From assembly GCA_945860265.1 (NCBI GenBank), contig CAMAQF010000043.1, forward strand, positions 1-34,486: 34,486 nt of DNA, read 5' to 3'. This document shows positions 25,959 through 34,435 of this stretch, in pieces (the stretch's first letter is position 1; each line of letters starts with the position of its first letter). A program made the position numbers and the translations under genes. Below the pieces are notes generated by a model. It worked only from the letters and a program-made list of their open reading frames with translations, was not told the origin of the DNA and searched no databases. The DNA comes from Emticicia agri. GTDB lineage: Bacteria > Bacteroidota > Bacteroidia > Cytophagales > Spirosomataceae.

Positions 25959-26876
25959 ATGCAAATCGGAATAGTAGGTCTTGGTAAAATGGGCTATAAT
26001 TTAGCTCTAAATTTGAAAAATAATAATTATGAAGTTATCGCACAAGATGTAAATGAAGCTTCCGTTGATAAGATAGGTGAAGAAGGCGGGATTTTGGGAG
26101 CTTATTCTTTAGAAAGCCTTTGTAGCAAACTTAAAGGCAGGAAAGTTGTCTGGCTGATGGTACCTTCAGGCGAAATCGTAGATGGTGTAATCGAAGAATT
26201 AACCGAATACTTAAAACCAAACGATATTATTATTGACGGTGGAAACTCAAATTTCAAAGATTCTGTAAGAAGATACAACACGCTAAAAGCTAAACAAATT
26301 GAGTTTCTCGATTGCGGAACAAGCGGCGGAACAAGCGGTGCTTTGAACGGAGCTTGCACCATGATTGGAGGCAATAAATCAACTTTTGAGTACGTAGAAA
26401 AAGTTTTCAAAGATATTTCTATCGAAAATGGTTATCTATACACTGGCGAATCTGGTAGTGGACATTTTGTAAAAATGGTACATAATGGCATCGAATATGG
26501 TATGATGCAAGCCATTGCCGAAGGTTTTGAGCTTTTCGAGAAATCGAATTATGACCTTGATTTTGAGGCAGTTGCAAGGCTTTTCAACAACGGCTCAGTA
26601 GTTCGTGGCTGGTTGATGGAATTGACCGAAAATGCCTTCAAAAAAGATGCAAAACTCGACGCAATAAAAGGAATCATGCACTCGTCGGGCGAAGGAAAAT
26701 GGACACTTGAAACGGCTCTCGAAATGGGAGTTCCCACGCCAGTAATTGCACTCTCGCTCATGATGCGTTATCGCTCACAACAGACCGATACATTTTCAGG
26801 AAAAGTAGTTGCGGCACTAAGAAATGAATTTGGCGGACACGCAGTTGAAAAGAATGAGTCAGTTTTGAGCGAATAA
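25959..26876 (+). CDS. gnd: 6-phosphogluconate dehydrogenase, decarboxylating, NAD-dependent short type
   Basis: Converts 6-phosphogluconate to ribulose 5-phosphate and CO2. The 305-residue length is that of the short GndA/YqeC group, not the 470-residue classical enzyme. The dinucleotide fold GLGKMG is at residues 7-12. The end of beta-2 carries D30 (IAQDVN), which favours NAD+ over NADP+. Substrate and catalytic motifs are DGGNSN (93-98), CGTSGGTSGALNG (119-131) and K172/N176 in HFVKMVHNGIEYG. The gene lies between susD and a gluconokinase, so the two enzymes together would take gluconate into the pentose phosphate pool while making NADH. No glucose-6-phosphate dehydrogenase is present here, consistent with a role in gluconate use. 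Confidence 0.93.
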   Translation: MQIGIVGLGKMGYNLALNLKNNNYEVIAQDVNEASVDKIGEEGGILGAYSLESLCSKLKGRKVVWLMVPSGEIVDGVIEELTEYLKPNDIIIDGGNSNFKDSVRRYNTLKAKQIEFLDCGTSGGTSGALNGACTMIGGNKSTFEYVEKVFKDISIENGYLYTGESGSGHFVKMVHNGIEYGMMQAIAEGFELFEKSNYDLDFEAVARLFNNGSVVRGWLMELTENAFKKDAKLDAIKGIMHSSGEGKWTLETALEMGVPTPVIALSLMMRYRSQQTDTFSGKVVAALRNEFGGHAVEKNESVLSE

Positions 26877-26947
26877 ATGATAGAATCTTTTTATTGCATT
26901 ATTTAAAACCCTTAGTCCTACTCTATCATTACTATCATTCAAAATTG

Positions 26948-26971
26948 ATTCATTCTCTCATTCATTCATTC
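26948..26971. repeat. ATTC-type repeat run before the gluconokinase gene
   Basis: A run of ATTC units with an embedded CTCATTC (26957-26963) ends 15 nt before the chosen TTG start and 4 nt before an out-of-frame ATG. It resembles the repeats before the minus-strand kinase and the ABC ATPase. Confidence 0.6.
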
Positions 26972-26986
26972 AAAAATGTATTTCAA

Positions 26987-28390
26987 TTGTATTTTACAGG
27001 ACTTGACATAGGCACTACCAGCATAAAAGCAGTTGTTTTTGATATTTCAGGAAAAGTTCTAACACAAAAAAGCATTTCTTATGAAATGTTTCATCATCAG
27101 CCTAACTGGAGTGAGCAAAATCCCGACGAAATCTACGAGGCCGTTACAGAATGTTTGACTTTTCTGGGTAAACGCTCATTGCTCGAAACGCTGAGTATGT
27201 CAGCGGCTATGCATAGCATTATGGTAGTGGATATTTCAGGAAAACCTTTGACAAACCTAATAGTTTGGGCAGATAATCGTGCCATCGAGATTGGAAATAA
27301 GCTAAAAGCAAGCGATGAAGGCAACGAAATCTATCACCGCACAGGTACTCCTATTCATCCTTTTTCATTTCTCTGTAAAATATTGTGGTTGAAAGAAAAC
27401 GAACCCCAAATCTTTGAAAAAGCCCATAAATTTATTGGCATTAAAGAATACATTTGGTACAAAATCTTTGGATATTACGAAATAGATGAATCACTTGCCT
27501 CAGCCACAGGGATGATGAATATACAAAATTTATGTTGGGATACCAAAGCCCTAGATTTGGTCGGAATTACGGAAGAAAAATTACCCAAAATAGTCTCCAC
27601 GACATTTTCAAGAACAAAACAGGATAAAAAATACTTTATCGGTGGAGCCGACGGCCCTTTGGCCAATCTTGGCACAGGAGCAATTGGCAAAAATAAAATA
27701 GCTTTCACGATGGGCACAAGTGGAGCCCTTAGAATTTGTGTTGACGAATACTACACCGACCCACAAATGCGAACTTTCAATTATTTGCTAAGCTCCACCC
27801 AGCACGTTATTGGCGGAGCAACAAATAATGGTGCAATAGTGATACAGTGGTTGAAAGAGCAAATTCTTCAAACAAACGCATCGATTGAAGAATTAATAGA
27901 TAAAGCTCAAAATACACCCTCAGGAGCAGAAAATCTATTGTTTTTACCTTACATTTTAGGAGAAAGAGCTCCCGTTTGGAATGCCAACGCTAAAGGTGTT
28001 TTTTTCGGACTAAGCATCAATCATACACAAGCACATCTGACTCGTGCCGTAATGGAAGGTCTGATTATGAATCTTTATTCGATCGGAAAAATATTGATGG
28101 AGAAGTTTCCAGTTGACGAAATCTGTGCCAGCGGTGGCTTTGCCAAAAGTGATTTTTGGTTACAACTCGTAGCTGATGTTTTTCAAAAAAAAGTAATTGT
28201 TACTAATAATGTTGAAGCCTCGGCTTGGGGAGCAGTACTTTTAGCTTTGAAAGCATTAGGCTTGGAGGCAAAAACTTCTAAAAAAAGTGGATTAAAAATA
28301 TTTTTGCCCGATTCCACAAAAGCAGAACTTTACGATCAATTACATCAAAAATTTGAACATTTATACATAAAACTCCAAGATGAGTTCTGA
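26987..28390 (+). CDS. Gluconokinase (FGGY family), canonical
   Basis: Phosphorylates gluconate to 6-phosphogluconate with ATP. It has 467 residues from a TTG start (MYFTGLDIGTTS..). All nucleotide motifs are intact: phosphate-1 DIGTTSIK (7-14), phosphate-2 GTSG (243-246), adenosine motif SGGFAKS (382-388) and catalytic base D222 in GGADG. The start needs care. No in-frame ATG lies near the N terminus, and the ATG at 26976 is out of frame and stops after 11 codons at 27009-27011. An upstream in-frame TTG at 26894 would add 31 residues read from repeat DNA (LIHSLIHSF) and is unlikely. So the gene either starts at TTG or carries a one-base frameshift at its 5' end. The substrate call rests on family resemblance and the adjacent gnd; symbols gntK and xylB are both used for such genes, so none is given. 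Confidence 0.88.
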   Translation: MYFTGLDIGTTSIKAVVFDISGKVLTQKSISYEMFHHQPNWSEQNPDEIYEAVTECLTFLGKRSLLETLSMSAAMHSIMVVDISGKPLTNLIVWADNRAIEIGNKLKASDEGNEIYHRTGTPIHPFSFLCKILWLKENEPQIFEKAHKFIGIKEYIWYKIFGYYEIDESLASATGMMNIQNLCWDTKALDLVGITEEKLPKIVSTTFSRTKQDKKYFIGGADGPLANLGTGAIGKNKIAFTMGTSGALRICVDEYYTDPQMRTFNYLLSSTQHVIGGATNNGAIVIQWLKEQILQTNASIEELIDKAQNTPSGAENLLFLPYILGERAPVWNANAKGVFFGLSINHTQAHLTRAVMEGLIMNLYSIGKILMEKFPVDEICASGGFAKSDFWLQLVADVFQKKVIVTNNVEASAWGAVLLALKALGLEAKTSKKSGLKIFLPDSTKAELYDQLHQKFEHLYIKLQDEF

Positions 28391-28417
28391 AAAACTGTTC
28401 ATCCCAATCAGAAATTA

Positions 28418-28447
28418 ATTATTTAATAGTAAATTTCATTAAATAAT
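28418..28447. repeat. AT-rich 10-bp inverted repeat between the kinase and phosphoesterase genes
   Basis: ATTATTTAAT and ATTAAATAAT are separated by 10 bp in the 128-bp gap. It may be a regulatory or processing site. The A/T-only arms weaken the case. Confidence 0.3.
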
Positions 28448-28518
28448 GGCTCAGTTTTTTGTTGGAATCAAATAAATGATGCAAATTCATTCCTTAAAAC
28501 TATTCATTTATTCTGACT

Positions 28519-29328
28519 ATGAATCGCAAAGACTTTATCAAGCAAATATCATTTGCTACATTTCTTCTGGCTGATGGCAGTATTATCCCTGCATTTGCCG
28601 AAAACCTAAATTCCAAGAAATCAAAACTTCGTTTTGTAGTAGCCTCTGATGGTCATTTTGGACAACCCAAAACCGACTATAAAGCTTATTTCGAAACTTT
28701 CATCAAAAATGTAAATGCCCAACACCGTGAGCAAAAATTTGATTTTTGCGTATTCAATGGCGACATTATTCACGATGATATCAATTTCTTATCAACAGCA
28801 AAAAGCCACTTCGATGACCTCGAAATGCCTTACTTCGTTACACAAGGCAACCACGACCACGCCACGCCCGAGCAATGGGAGATGGTATGGGGCGTGCCAG
28901 TAAACTATGATTATGTCTTAGGAAATAACGCATTTTTGTTCGGAACAACTTCAAATGTTGAAGGAAAGTACCTTCCTCCAAATATTGATTGGTTTAAATC
29001 AAAACTCGAAGAGCATAAAAAGAAAAAAAATATCTTCATTTTCATCCATATCACGCCAGTAAAATGGACTGATAATGCCGTAGATAGCAAAGAGTTTCAA
29101 GAGTTATTGAAGCAACATAAAAATGTTCGTGCGATTTTCAACGGACATGACCACGACCAAGAAAATGTAAAAACCCATGAAGGAGTTCCTTATATGTTTG
29201 ATTCTCACATTGGTGGAAATTGGGGAACAAACTACCGAGGCTATAGAATCGTAGAATTGCAGAAGGAAAACAAACTTCTTACCTACATCATGAATCCAAC
29301 TACTAAAATTAACGAAGCAACCGTGTAA
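28519..29328 (+). CDS. Exported calcineurin-like metallophosphoesterase
   Basis: A 269-residue phosphoesterase of the metallophos family. Two-metal site motifs are complete: D44-x-H46 (ASDGHF), G81-D82 (NGDIIHDD), GNHD (110-113), H177 (FIHITP) and GHDH (209-212). The N terminus (NRKDFIKQISFATFLL) resembles a Tat signal with RK in place of RR, followed by a hydrophobic stretch and an AFA cleavage-like site, so export to the periplasm is likely, though the pathway is uncertain. It sits in the plus-strand run after gluconokinase and 34 bp before a Tat-exported propeller. A role in dephosphorylating an imported phosphorylated sugar acid, or in cell-envelope phosphodiester turnover, would be guesses. 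Confidence 0.88.
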   Translation: MNRKDFIKQISFATFLLADGSIIPAFAENLNSKKSKLRFVVASDGHFGQPKTDYKAYFETFIKNVNAQHREQKFDFCVFNGDIIHDDINFLSTAKSHFDDLEMPYFVTQGNHDHATPEQWEMVWGVPVNYDYVLGNNAFLFGTTSNVEGKYLPPNIDWFKSKLEEHKKKKNIFIFIHITPVKWTDNAVDSKEFQELLKQHKNVRAIFNGHDHDQENVKTHEGVPYMFDSHIGGNWGTNYRGYRIVELQKENKLLTYIMNPTTKINEATV

Positions 29329-29362
29329 TATTACCCATTTTATTCAACCTCATAAAAAACTA

Positions 29363-30412
29363 ATGAATGAATTTTTAACTCGTCGAAATTTCTTAAAAAT
29401 TACAGGAATAACGACCGCCATTGCAGCTTTTCCCGAAGTCAGTTTTGGTAAAAACGATGAAATCATCATCGGACATAACACGCATAAATACCGAGTAAAA
29501 GTTGGCTGGGGGATGTTGGATGCAGGAAAAAACCCTGTGAACGACTGCCACGAAATGGTCGAAGATGCCAAAGGACGCCTAATTATGCTTGGAAACGAAA
29601 CAAAAAATAATATTTTGATTTATGACAAATCAGGAAAATTGCTCGAAACTTGGGGAACTACCTATATTGGAGGTCATGGACTTACGCTCGTGAATGAAGG
29701 TGGCGAACAATTTTTGTTGATTTGCGATACCGACCGCCATCAAGTTATTAAGACTGATTTGAAAGGTAAAGAGATTTTCAAGATAGAATATCCAAAAGAA
29801 ACTGGCGTTTATGAACACCCTGCTCAGTTTAAACCAACCGAAAGTGCTGTAAATCCATCCAATGGAGACATTTTTGTAACTGATGGTTATGGTTTAAATT
29901 ATGTCATGCAATATGATTCAAAGGGGAAATATATTCGTCATTGGGGCGGTGGTGGCGATGGTGTTGATAAATTTAAGTGTAATCACGGAGTAGTGGTTGA
30001 TACTCGGAATAAACAAAACCCTACACTGATTGTAACTTCAAGAATCGAAAATTGCTGGAAACGCTACACCCTTGACGGTAAGTACATTTCAACGATTGCT
30101 TTGCCAGGAACATATATTTGTCGTCCCGTAATCAAAGGAGAAAATCTTTATGGTGCGGCATTCCGTTCAACCTCAGATTCTTATCCGAATTCTGGTTATA
30201 TTACGATTTTAGATAAAAATGACCGAGTTGTTTCAACCCCAGGCGGAAGCGAGCCGATTTATCAAAACAACCAACTCCAAGAACAACGCAAGCAAGACCC
30301 ATTCAAGGTTTTCTTGCATCCGCACGATGTGTGTATAGATAGCAACGACAATATTTATGTACCACAATGGGCTTCTCGTAAAACCTATCCGATTATGTTG
30401 GAGCGAGTTTAG
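29363..30412 (+). CDS. Tat-exported NHL-type beta-propeller protein
   Basis: A 349-residue protein with a textbook twin-arginine signal, TRRNFLK (R7, R8), followed by a hydrophobic stretch and SFG near residue 29. The rest is made of six-bladed propeller repeats of the NHL type: YDKSGKLLETWG, TDLKGKEIFKI, NGDIFVTDGYG, YDSKGKYIRHWG, YTLDGKYISTI and the C-terminal HPHDVCIDSNDNIYVPQW. Conserved HG and HP positions (GGHGLTLV, CNHGVVVD, LHPHDVCID) suggest a central metal or ligand site, as in peptidyl-amidating lyase-like and lactonase-like propellers. The substrate is unknown. A glyconolactonase role would fit a gluconate locus but has no direct support. The gene is 34 bp after the phosphoesterase, so probably in the same operon. 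Confidence 0.82.
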   Translation: MNEFLTRRNFLKITGITTAIAAFPEVSFGKNDEIIIGHNTHKYRVKVGWGMLDAGKNPVNDCHEMVEDAKGRLIMLGNETKNNILIYDKSGKLLETWGTTYIGGHGLTLVNEGGEQFLLICDTDRHQVIKTDLKGKEIFKIEYPKETGVYEHPAQFKPTESAVNPSNGDIFVTDGYGLNYVMQYDSKGKYIRHWGGGGDGVDKFKCNHGVVVDTRNKQNPTLIVTSRIENCWKRYTLDGKYISTIALPGTYICRPVIKGENLYGAAFRSTSDSYPNSGYITILDKNDRVVSTPGGSEPIYQNNQLQEQRKQDPFKVFLHPHDVCIDSNDNIYVPQWASRKTYPIMLERV

Positions 30413-30450
30413 GTTACAATCAATCTTTGAGTAAAGAACAAGTTAAATTA

Positions 30451-30545
30451 ACCACGGAGTTTCAGAAAGTTTAGCACGGAGTTACACGGAGTATGCAAAA
30501 ATCTCTGTGAAAGTCCGTGTTCAAACTCATTTTTTACTCCGTGGT
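30451..30545. repeat. 95-bp element with ACCACGGAGT / ACTCCGTGGT ends
   Basis: Perfect 10-bp terminal inverted repeats bracket internal copies of the same theme (GCACGGAGTTACACGGAGT at 30474-30492 and GTCCGTGT near 30513). There is no ORF. It has the look of a dispersed, non-coding MITE/REP-like repeat. Confidence 0.7.
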
Positions 30546-30585
30546 AAAAAAATAAACCTAAATCCTGCACGCTAACTTCTTCAAA

Positions 30586-30697
30586 TACCACAAACGAACA
30601 AAATTTGTGGTAAATTTGTATTTTAATACAGACAAAAGTAGCCTAAAACTGTTAATCTACTTATTGGCTTACAAATACTTGATTTACCACAAATTTT
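30586..30697. promoter_or_regulatory. Triple ACCACAAA inverted-repeat arrangement upstream of mutS2
   Basis: TACCACAAA (30586-30594) pairs with TTTGTGGTA (30604-30612). The latter, extended to AAAATTTGTGGTAAA (30600-30614), is a perfect 15-bp inverted repeat of TTTACCACAAATTTT (30683-30697), which ends one base before the mutS2 ATG. Two mutually exclusive hairpins are therefore possible. A -7-like TAAATTTG (30611-30618) overlaps the middle copy. Confidence 0.6.
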
Positions 30698-30698
30698 C

Positions 30699-33155
30699 AT
30701 GCTTTACCCCCAAAATATAGAACAAAAGTTAGGTTTCGATAAAATCCGTGAACATATCTCTGAGCAGTGTGTAAGTTCGCTCGGGAGAGCTTTTGTCGAA
30801 AAAATTCGTTTTTCTGATGATTTCAAGATAATCGACCGTTTGCATCGCCAAGCGGCCGAGTTTAAGTTGATTCTACAAACCGAGTCTGATTTTCCGCAAC
30901 AAAATTATATTGATGTCAGCGAAGCCCTTTCAAGAGCCGCCATCGAAGGTGCTTTTGTGAGCGAAGACCAGTTTTATGAAATAAAACTCTCGCTACGCAC
31001 AATTCAGCAAATCATTCATTTCTTTAAATTTAAAGAAGATAATACTGGAAAGCAACCCACATATTCTGAACTTAAAACGCTCGTTACCAATTCATTGCCA
31101 GTTTTGGCAGATGGGAAAAGTAGTGTAGATGGCTGGGCAACAGTGATTTCTCAAATTGATAAAATCATTGATGAACGAGGAAAAGTACGTGACAACGCTT
31201 CACCTGAATTGATGGATATTCGCCGTCGTTTGATTTCGGAAGCAAGCGATTTGCGTAAAACGCTGGAACGCATTCTTAAAACTGTCCGAAATAGTGGTTG
31301 GATTGGGGATGAAATGTCTTTAACTGTACGTGATGGTCGCATGGTGATTCCGATTTTGTCGGAACATAAACGCAAACTCAAAGGCTTTGTGCATGACGAA
31401 TCTGCAACTGGACAAATGGCATTCATAGAACCAGCTGAAGTATTGGAAGCCAACAATGAAATCAGAGAATTGGAAGCCCGTGAACGTAGAGAAATCGTGA
31501 AGATTTTAGAGCGTTTGACAGATTTCATTCGCCCTCACGTACCTGCTTTGCGTAAGGCATATCTTTTTCTCGGAATCATAGATTTTATTGGTGCAAAAGC
31601 CAAATTTGCTTTAGAAATTGATGGAACCGCCCCATTTTTGGTCGAAAATCAAGACCTTGAATGGTATAGAGCCAAACACCCGCTTTTGCATTTATCGTTC
31701 AAAAAACAAGGCAAAAACGTTGTTCCACTTACTATAAAACTAGATAAAGATAACCGGATTGTACTAGTTTCTGGCCCTAATGCTGGCGGAAAATCGGTCA
31801 TGCTCAAAACCATCGGTTTAGTGCAGTACATGGCTCAATGTGGCTTGCTTGTTCCTGTTTCTCCCGATTCAAAAGTTGGCGTTTTTAAGAATATTTTTAT
31901 CGATATTGGTGATGAACAAAGCATCGAAAATGACCTAAGTACTTATAGTTCGCATCTTACGAACATGAAGCATTTTGTCAATTTTGCGAGCAAATTTACT
32001 TTATTTCTCATCGATGAGTTTGGTACTGGTACAGAACCAACTTTAGGTGGAGCAATTGCTGAGTCGATTTTAGAGCAATTACTGAAATCAAACGCTCATG
32101 GCGTAATCAACACACACTATACGAATCTTAAAGTTTTTGCCGATAAACACGATGGTACGGTAAACGGTGCGATGAAATTTGATGCCGAACTTTTAGAGCC
32201 ACTTTATGCCCTCGAAATCGGGAAACCTGGCAGTTCATTTGCTTTGGAAGTTGCTCAAAAAATTGGTTTATCAAAACAAATAGTTGAGAATGCAAAGCGA
32301 AAATTGGGTACGCAACAAATTGACTTTGAGAAATTGATTAAAGAATTAGAAATTGAGCGAAAGGTTTTCTCAGAAAAAAACAAAGAATTTATTGAGAAAA
32401 ATCAGAAACTCACCACTACTCTTGAACAATATACTGGTTTAAAAAGCTTTTTGGAGATTGAGAAAAAGAAGATTCTGAATGAAGCCAAAACTCAAGCCAA
32501 AGAGTTGCTCAAAGAAGCTAATCGCAAAATAGAAAATACGATTCGTGAAATAAAAGAAGGAAAAGCCGAAAAAGATGCCACAAAATTGCTTCGTCAAGCA
32601 TTGCAAATTTTTGAAGAAAAAGAACTGAAACTTCAAAAAGTAGAAGAAACAAAAGCTCCTCCAGGCGATGAATGGGAAGCGGGCAGCGGAGACATTGGAG
32701 TGAACGATTACGTCAAAATTAAAGGACAGCCAACAATTGGGCAAGTTTTGGCAATCAAAGGAAAAGATATTGAAGTGGCTATTGGTGAACTAAAAACCAA
32801 TATCAAAATCAGTCGGTTGGAGAAAATGAGTAAAAAAGAGTACAAAGAAGCCACAAAAGAAAGTCCAAAAGCCAAAGTTTCGGGCATTGATATGAACGAA
32901 AAAATGGTCAACTTTAGTTTTAATGTTGATTTGAGAGGAAAACGCAGCGAAGAGGCCCTCGGCGAAGTTGATACATTGATGAACGATGCAATTATGCTTG
33001 GCTATCCCGAATTAAGAATTGTGCATGGCAAAGGCGATGGTATTTTACGCACCCTCATTCGACAACATTTAAGAGGATATAAGCAAGTTTCAAGTACTTC
33101 TGACGAACACGCCGACCGTGGCGGGCAGGGCGTTACGATTGTGAAGATGAAATGA
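30699..33155 (+). CDS. mutS2: Endonuclease MutS2
   Basis: An 818-residue MutS2, an ATPase acting on branched DNA and collided ribosomes in characterised bacteria; it is not a mismatch-repair MutS. It has an N-terminal clamp/lever region (about 1-300), an ATPase core with Walker A GPNAGGKS (359-366), Walker B LIDEFGTGTEP around D439/E440 and the H-loop NTHY (about 472-475), then a long charged coiled-coil (about 515-640). A KOW-like linker (SGDIGVNDYVKIKG.., about 663-700) follows, and a C-terminal Smr nuclease domain from about residue 743 (VDLRGKRSEEAL, then IVHGKGDGILR). No residue is missing. The start codon directly follows a long inverted repeat. Confidence 0.96.
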   Translation: MLYPQNIEQKLGFDKIREHISEQCVSSLGRAFVEKIRFSDDFKIIDRLHRQAAEFKLILQTESDFPQQNYIDVSEALSRAAIEGAFVSEDQFYEIKLSLRTIQQIIHFFKFKEDNTGKQPTYSELKTLVTNSLPVLADGKSSVDGWATVISQIDKIIDERGKVRDNASPELMDIRRRLISEASDLRKTLERILKTVRNSGWIGDEMSLTVRDGRMVIPILSEHKRKLKGFVHDESATGQMAFIEPAEVLEANNEIRELEARERREIVKILERLTDFIRPHVPALRKAYLFLGIIDFIGAKAKFALEIDGTAPFLVENQDLEWYRAKHPLLHLSFKKQGKNVVPLTIKLDKDNRIVLVSGPNAGGKSVMLKTIGLVQYMAQCGLLVPVSPDSKVGVFKNIFIDIGDEQSIENDLSTYSSHLTNMKHFVNFASKFTLFLIDEFGTGTEPTLGGAIAESILEQLLKSNAHGVINTHYTNLKVFADKHDGTVNGAMKFDAELLEPLYALEIGKPGSSFALEVAQKIGLSKQIVENAKRKLGTQQIDFEKLIKELEIERKVFSEKNKEFIEKNQKLTTTLEQYTGLKSFLEIEKKKILNEAKTQAKELLKEANRKIENTIREIKEGKAEKDATKLLRQALQIFEEKELKLQKVEETKAPPGDEWEAGSGDIGVNDYVKIKGQPTIGQVLAIKGKDIEVAIGELKTNIKISRLEKMSKKEYKEATKESPKAKVSGIDMNEKMVNFSFNVDLRGKRSEEALGEVDTLMNDAIMLGYPELRIVHGKGDGILRTLIRQHLRGYKQVSSTSDEHADRGGQGVTIVKMK

Positions 33156-33201
33156 TTTGTGGGGCGAATCGAGCGACGTCGGCATTCTGTTCGCCTTACC
33201 C

Positions 33202-34284
33202 CTACTTTATCCGAATATAATTTATCTCGGCTTTTACATTTTCTAGAATCTTTTCGGTTCGTTCGGGACGGGCATCTGAAATAAAAACCTGCCCGAAAGT
33301 CTGATTATCAATACTTTCTATTAATTTTTGAATCCTGCGGTCGTCAAGTTTATCAAAAATATCATCCAACAGTAAAATAGGTTTTACTTCTCTCAACTCC
33401 TCAAACATCTCAAACTGTGCCAATCTGAGAGCCATTACAAACGATTTTTGTTGCCCCTGCGAACCAAATTTTTTGACTGGATAACGGTCGATTTCAAAAA
33501 CATAATCATCTTTATGAATACCTTTCGTGGTGCGTTGAGCTTTTACATCTGATTGTCGATTCAAACGAAATTCTTTCACAAAATCTCCACTTGCCACTTC
33601 CGACTCATATATAATTTCTACATCTTCACGCCCATCACCTAAAATTTGATAGTGTTTTCTAAAAATTGGAAGGAATTTTTCGATAAAATTTTTACGTTGT
33701 TCAAAAATCCTGATTGCGAGTTTCACCAACGGGTCAGAATAAGTATCAAGTAAATCTTGGTCGAGGAAATTTCGCTCAAAGAAAATTTTCAGTAAACTAT
33801 TCCGTTGGTCTAAAAGCTTATTATAATGCTGATAATCAGTCAAGTAATCATTATCCATCTGCGAAAGTACGCCATCAAAAAAACGACGACGGCCTTCGCT
33901 CCCATTCTTTATTAATTCTGTATCGTCGGGGGCAATCAAAACCACTGGAAATTGCCCGATGTGGTCGGCAAGGCGTTCATAAGGCTTTTTGTCGTGCATT
34001 AAAACCTTTCTTTGCCCACGCTGAATCGAACAAGTAATTTGATGTTTTTTTTCAGCTTTCATAAAAACCCCATCAATCATCATCACATCAGCGTCGTGGT
34101 TAATATTAAGAGCATCTTGACTATGAATAGCACTTTTACTCAAAGCCAAAAAATAAACAGCATCAAGCAAATTGGTCTTACCGCTGCCATTTTCGCCCAC
34201 AATACAATTTACCTGACTCGAAAACGTAAAGTTTGCTTCTTCGTAATTTTTGAAGTTTGAAAGATATAATTTATCTAAAAACAT
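33202..34284 (-). CDS. recF: DNA replication and repair protein RecF
   Basis: An SMC-like ATPase that helps load RecA at gaps with RecO and RecR. It has 360 residues from the ATG at 34284 (MFLDKLYLSNFKNY). A TTG-initiated extension to 34302 is less likely. Motifs are Walker A GENGSGKT (30-37), a signature-like FGSQGQQKSFVMALRLAQ (about 273-290) and Walker B ILLLDDIFDKLDDRR (about 307-321). Length and motifs are typical. The neighbours are mutS2 (convergent, 46 bp) and a divergent gene at the window edge. It is not next to dnaA/dnaN/gyrB as in many bacteria, which is usual in Bacteroidota. Confidence 0.95.
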   Translation of the reverse strand: MFLDKLYLSNFKNYEEANFTFSSQVNCIVGENGSGKTNLLDAVYFLALSKSAIHSQDALNINHDADVMMIDGVFMKAEKKHQITCSIQRGQRKVLMHDKKPYERLADHIGQFPVVLIAPDDTELIKNGSEGRRRFFDGVLSQMDNDYLTDYQHYNKLLDQRNSLLKIFFERNFLDQDLLDTYSDPLVKLAIRIFEQRKNFIEKFLPIFRKHYQILGDGREDVEIIYESEVASGDFVKEFRLNRQSDVKAQRTTKGIHKDDYVFEIDRYPVKKFGSQGQQKSFVMALRLAQFEMFEELREVKPILLLDDIFDKLDDRRIQKLIESIDNQTFGQVFISDARPERTEKILENVKAEINYIRIK

Positions 34285-34435
34285 TATGAGCGATTTTGAC
34301 AACTGCGAAATCGGACTGCCGAATCATCGAACTGCCAAAACAGTTGTCTTATAAATTAGTTCGAAATTTAGTCATTTTTCACTAAAGTTTAGTTTATTTG
34401 CAATCATAATACTTCATAACCTGTTAAATCTTCAG

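Noticed and set aside
33202..34435. recF region as a possible replication origin
   Set aside because: No DnaA-box cluster, no dnaA, dnaN or gyrB nearby; recF is often separate from the origin in Bacteroidota.
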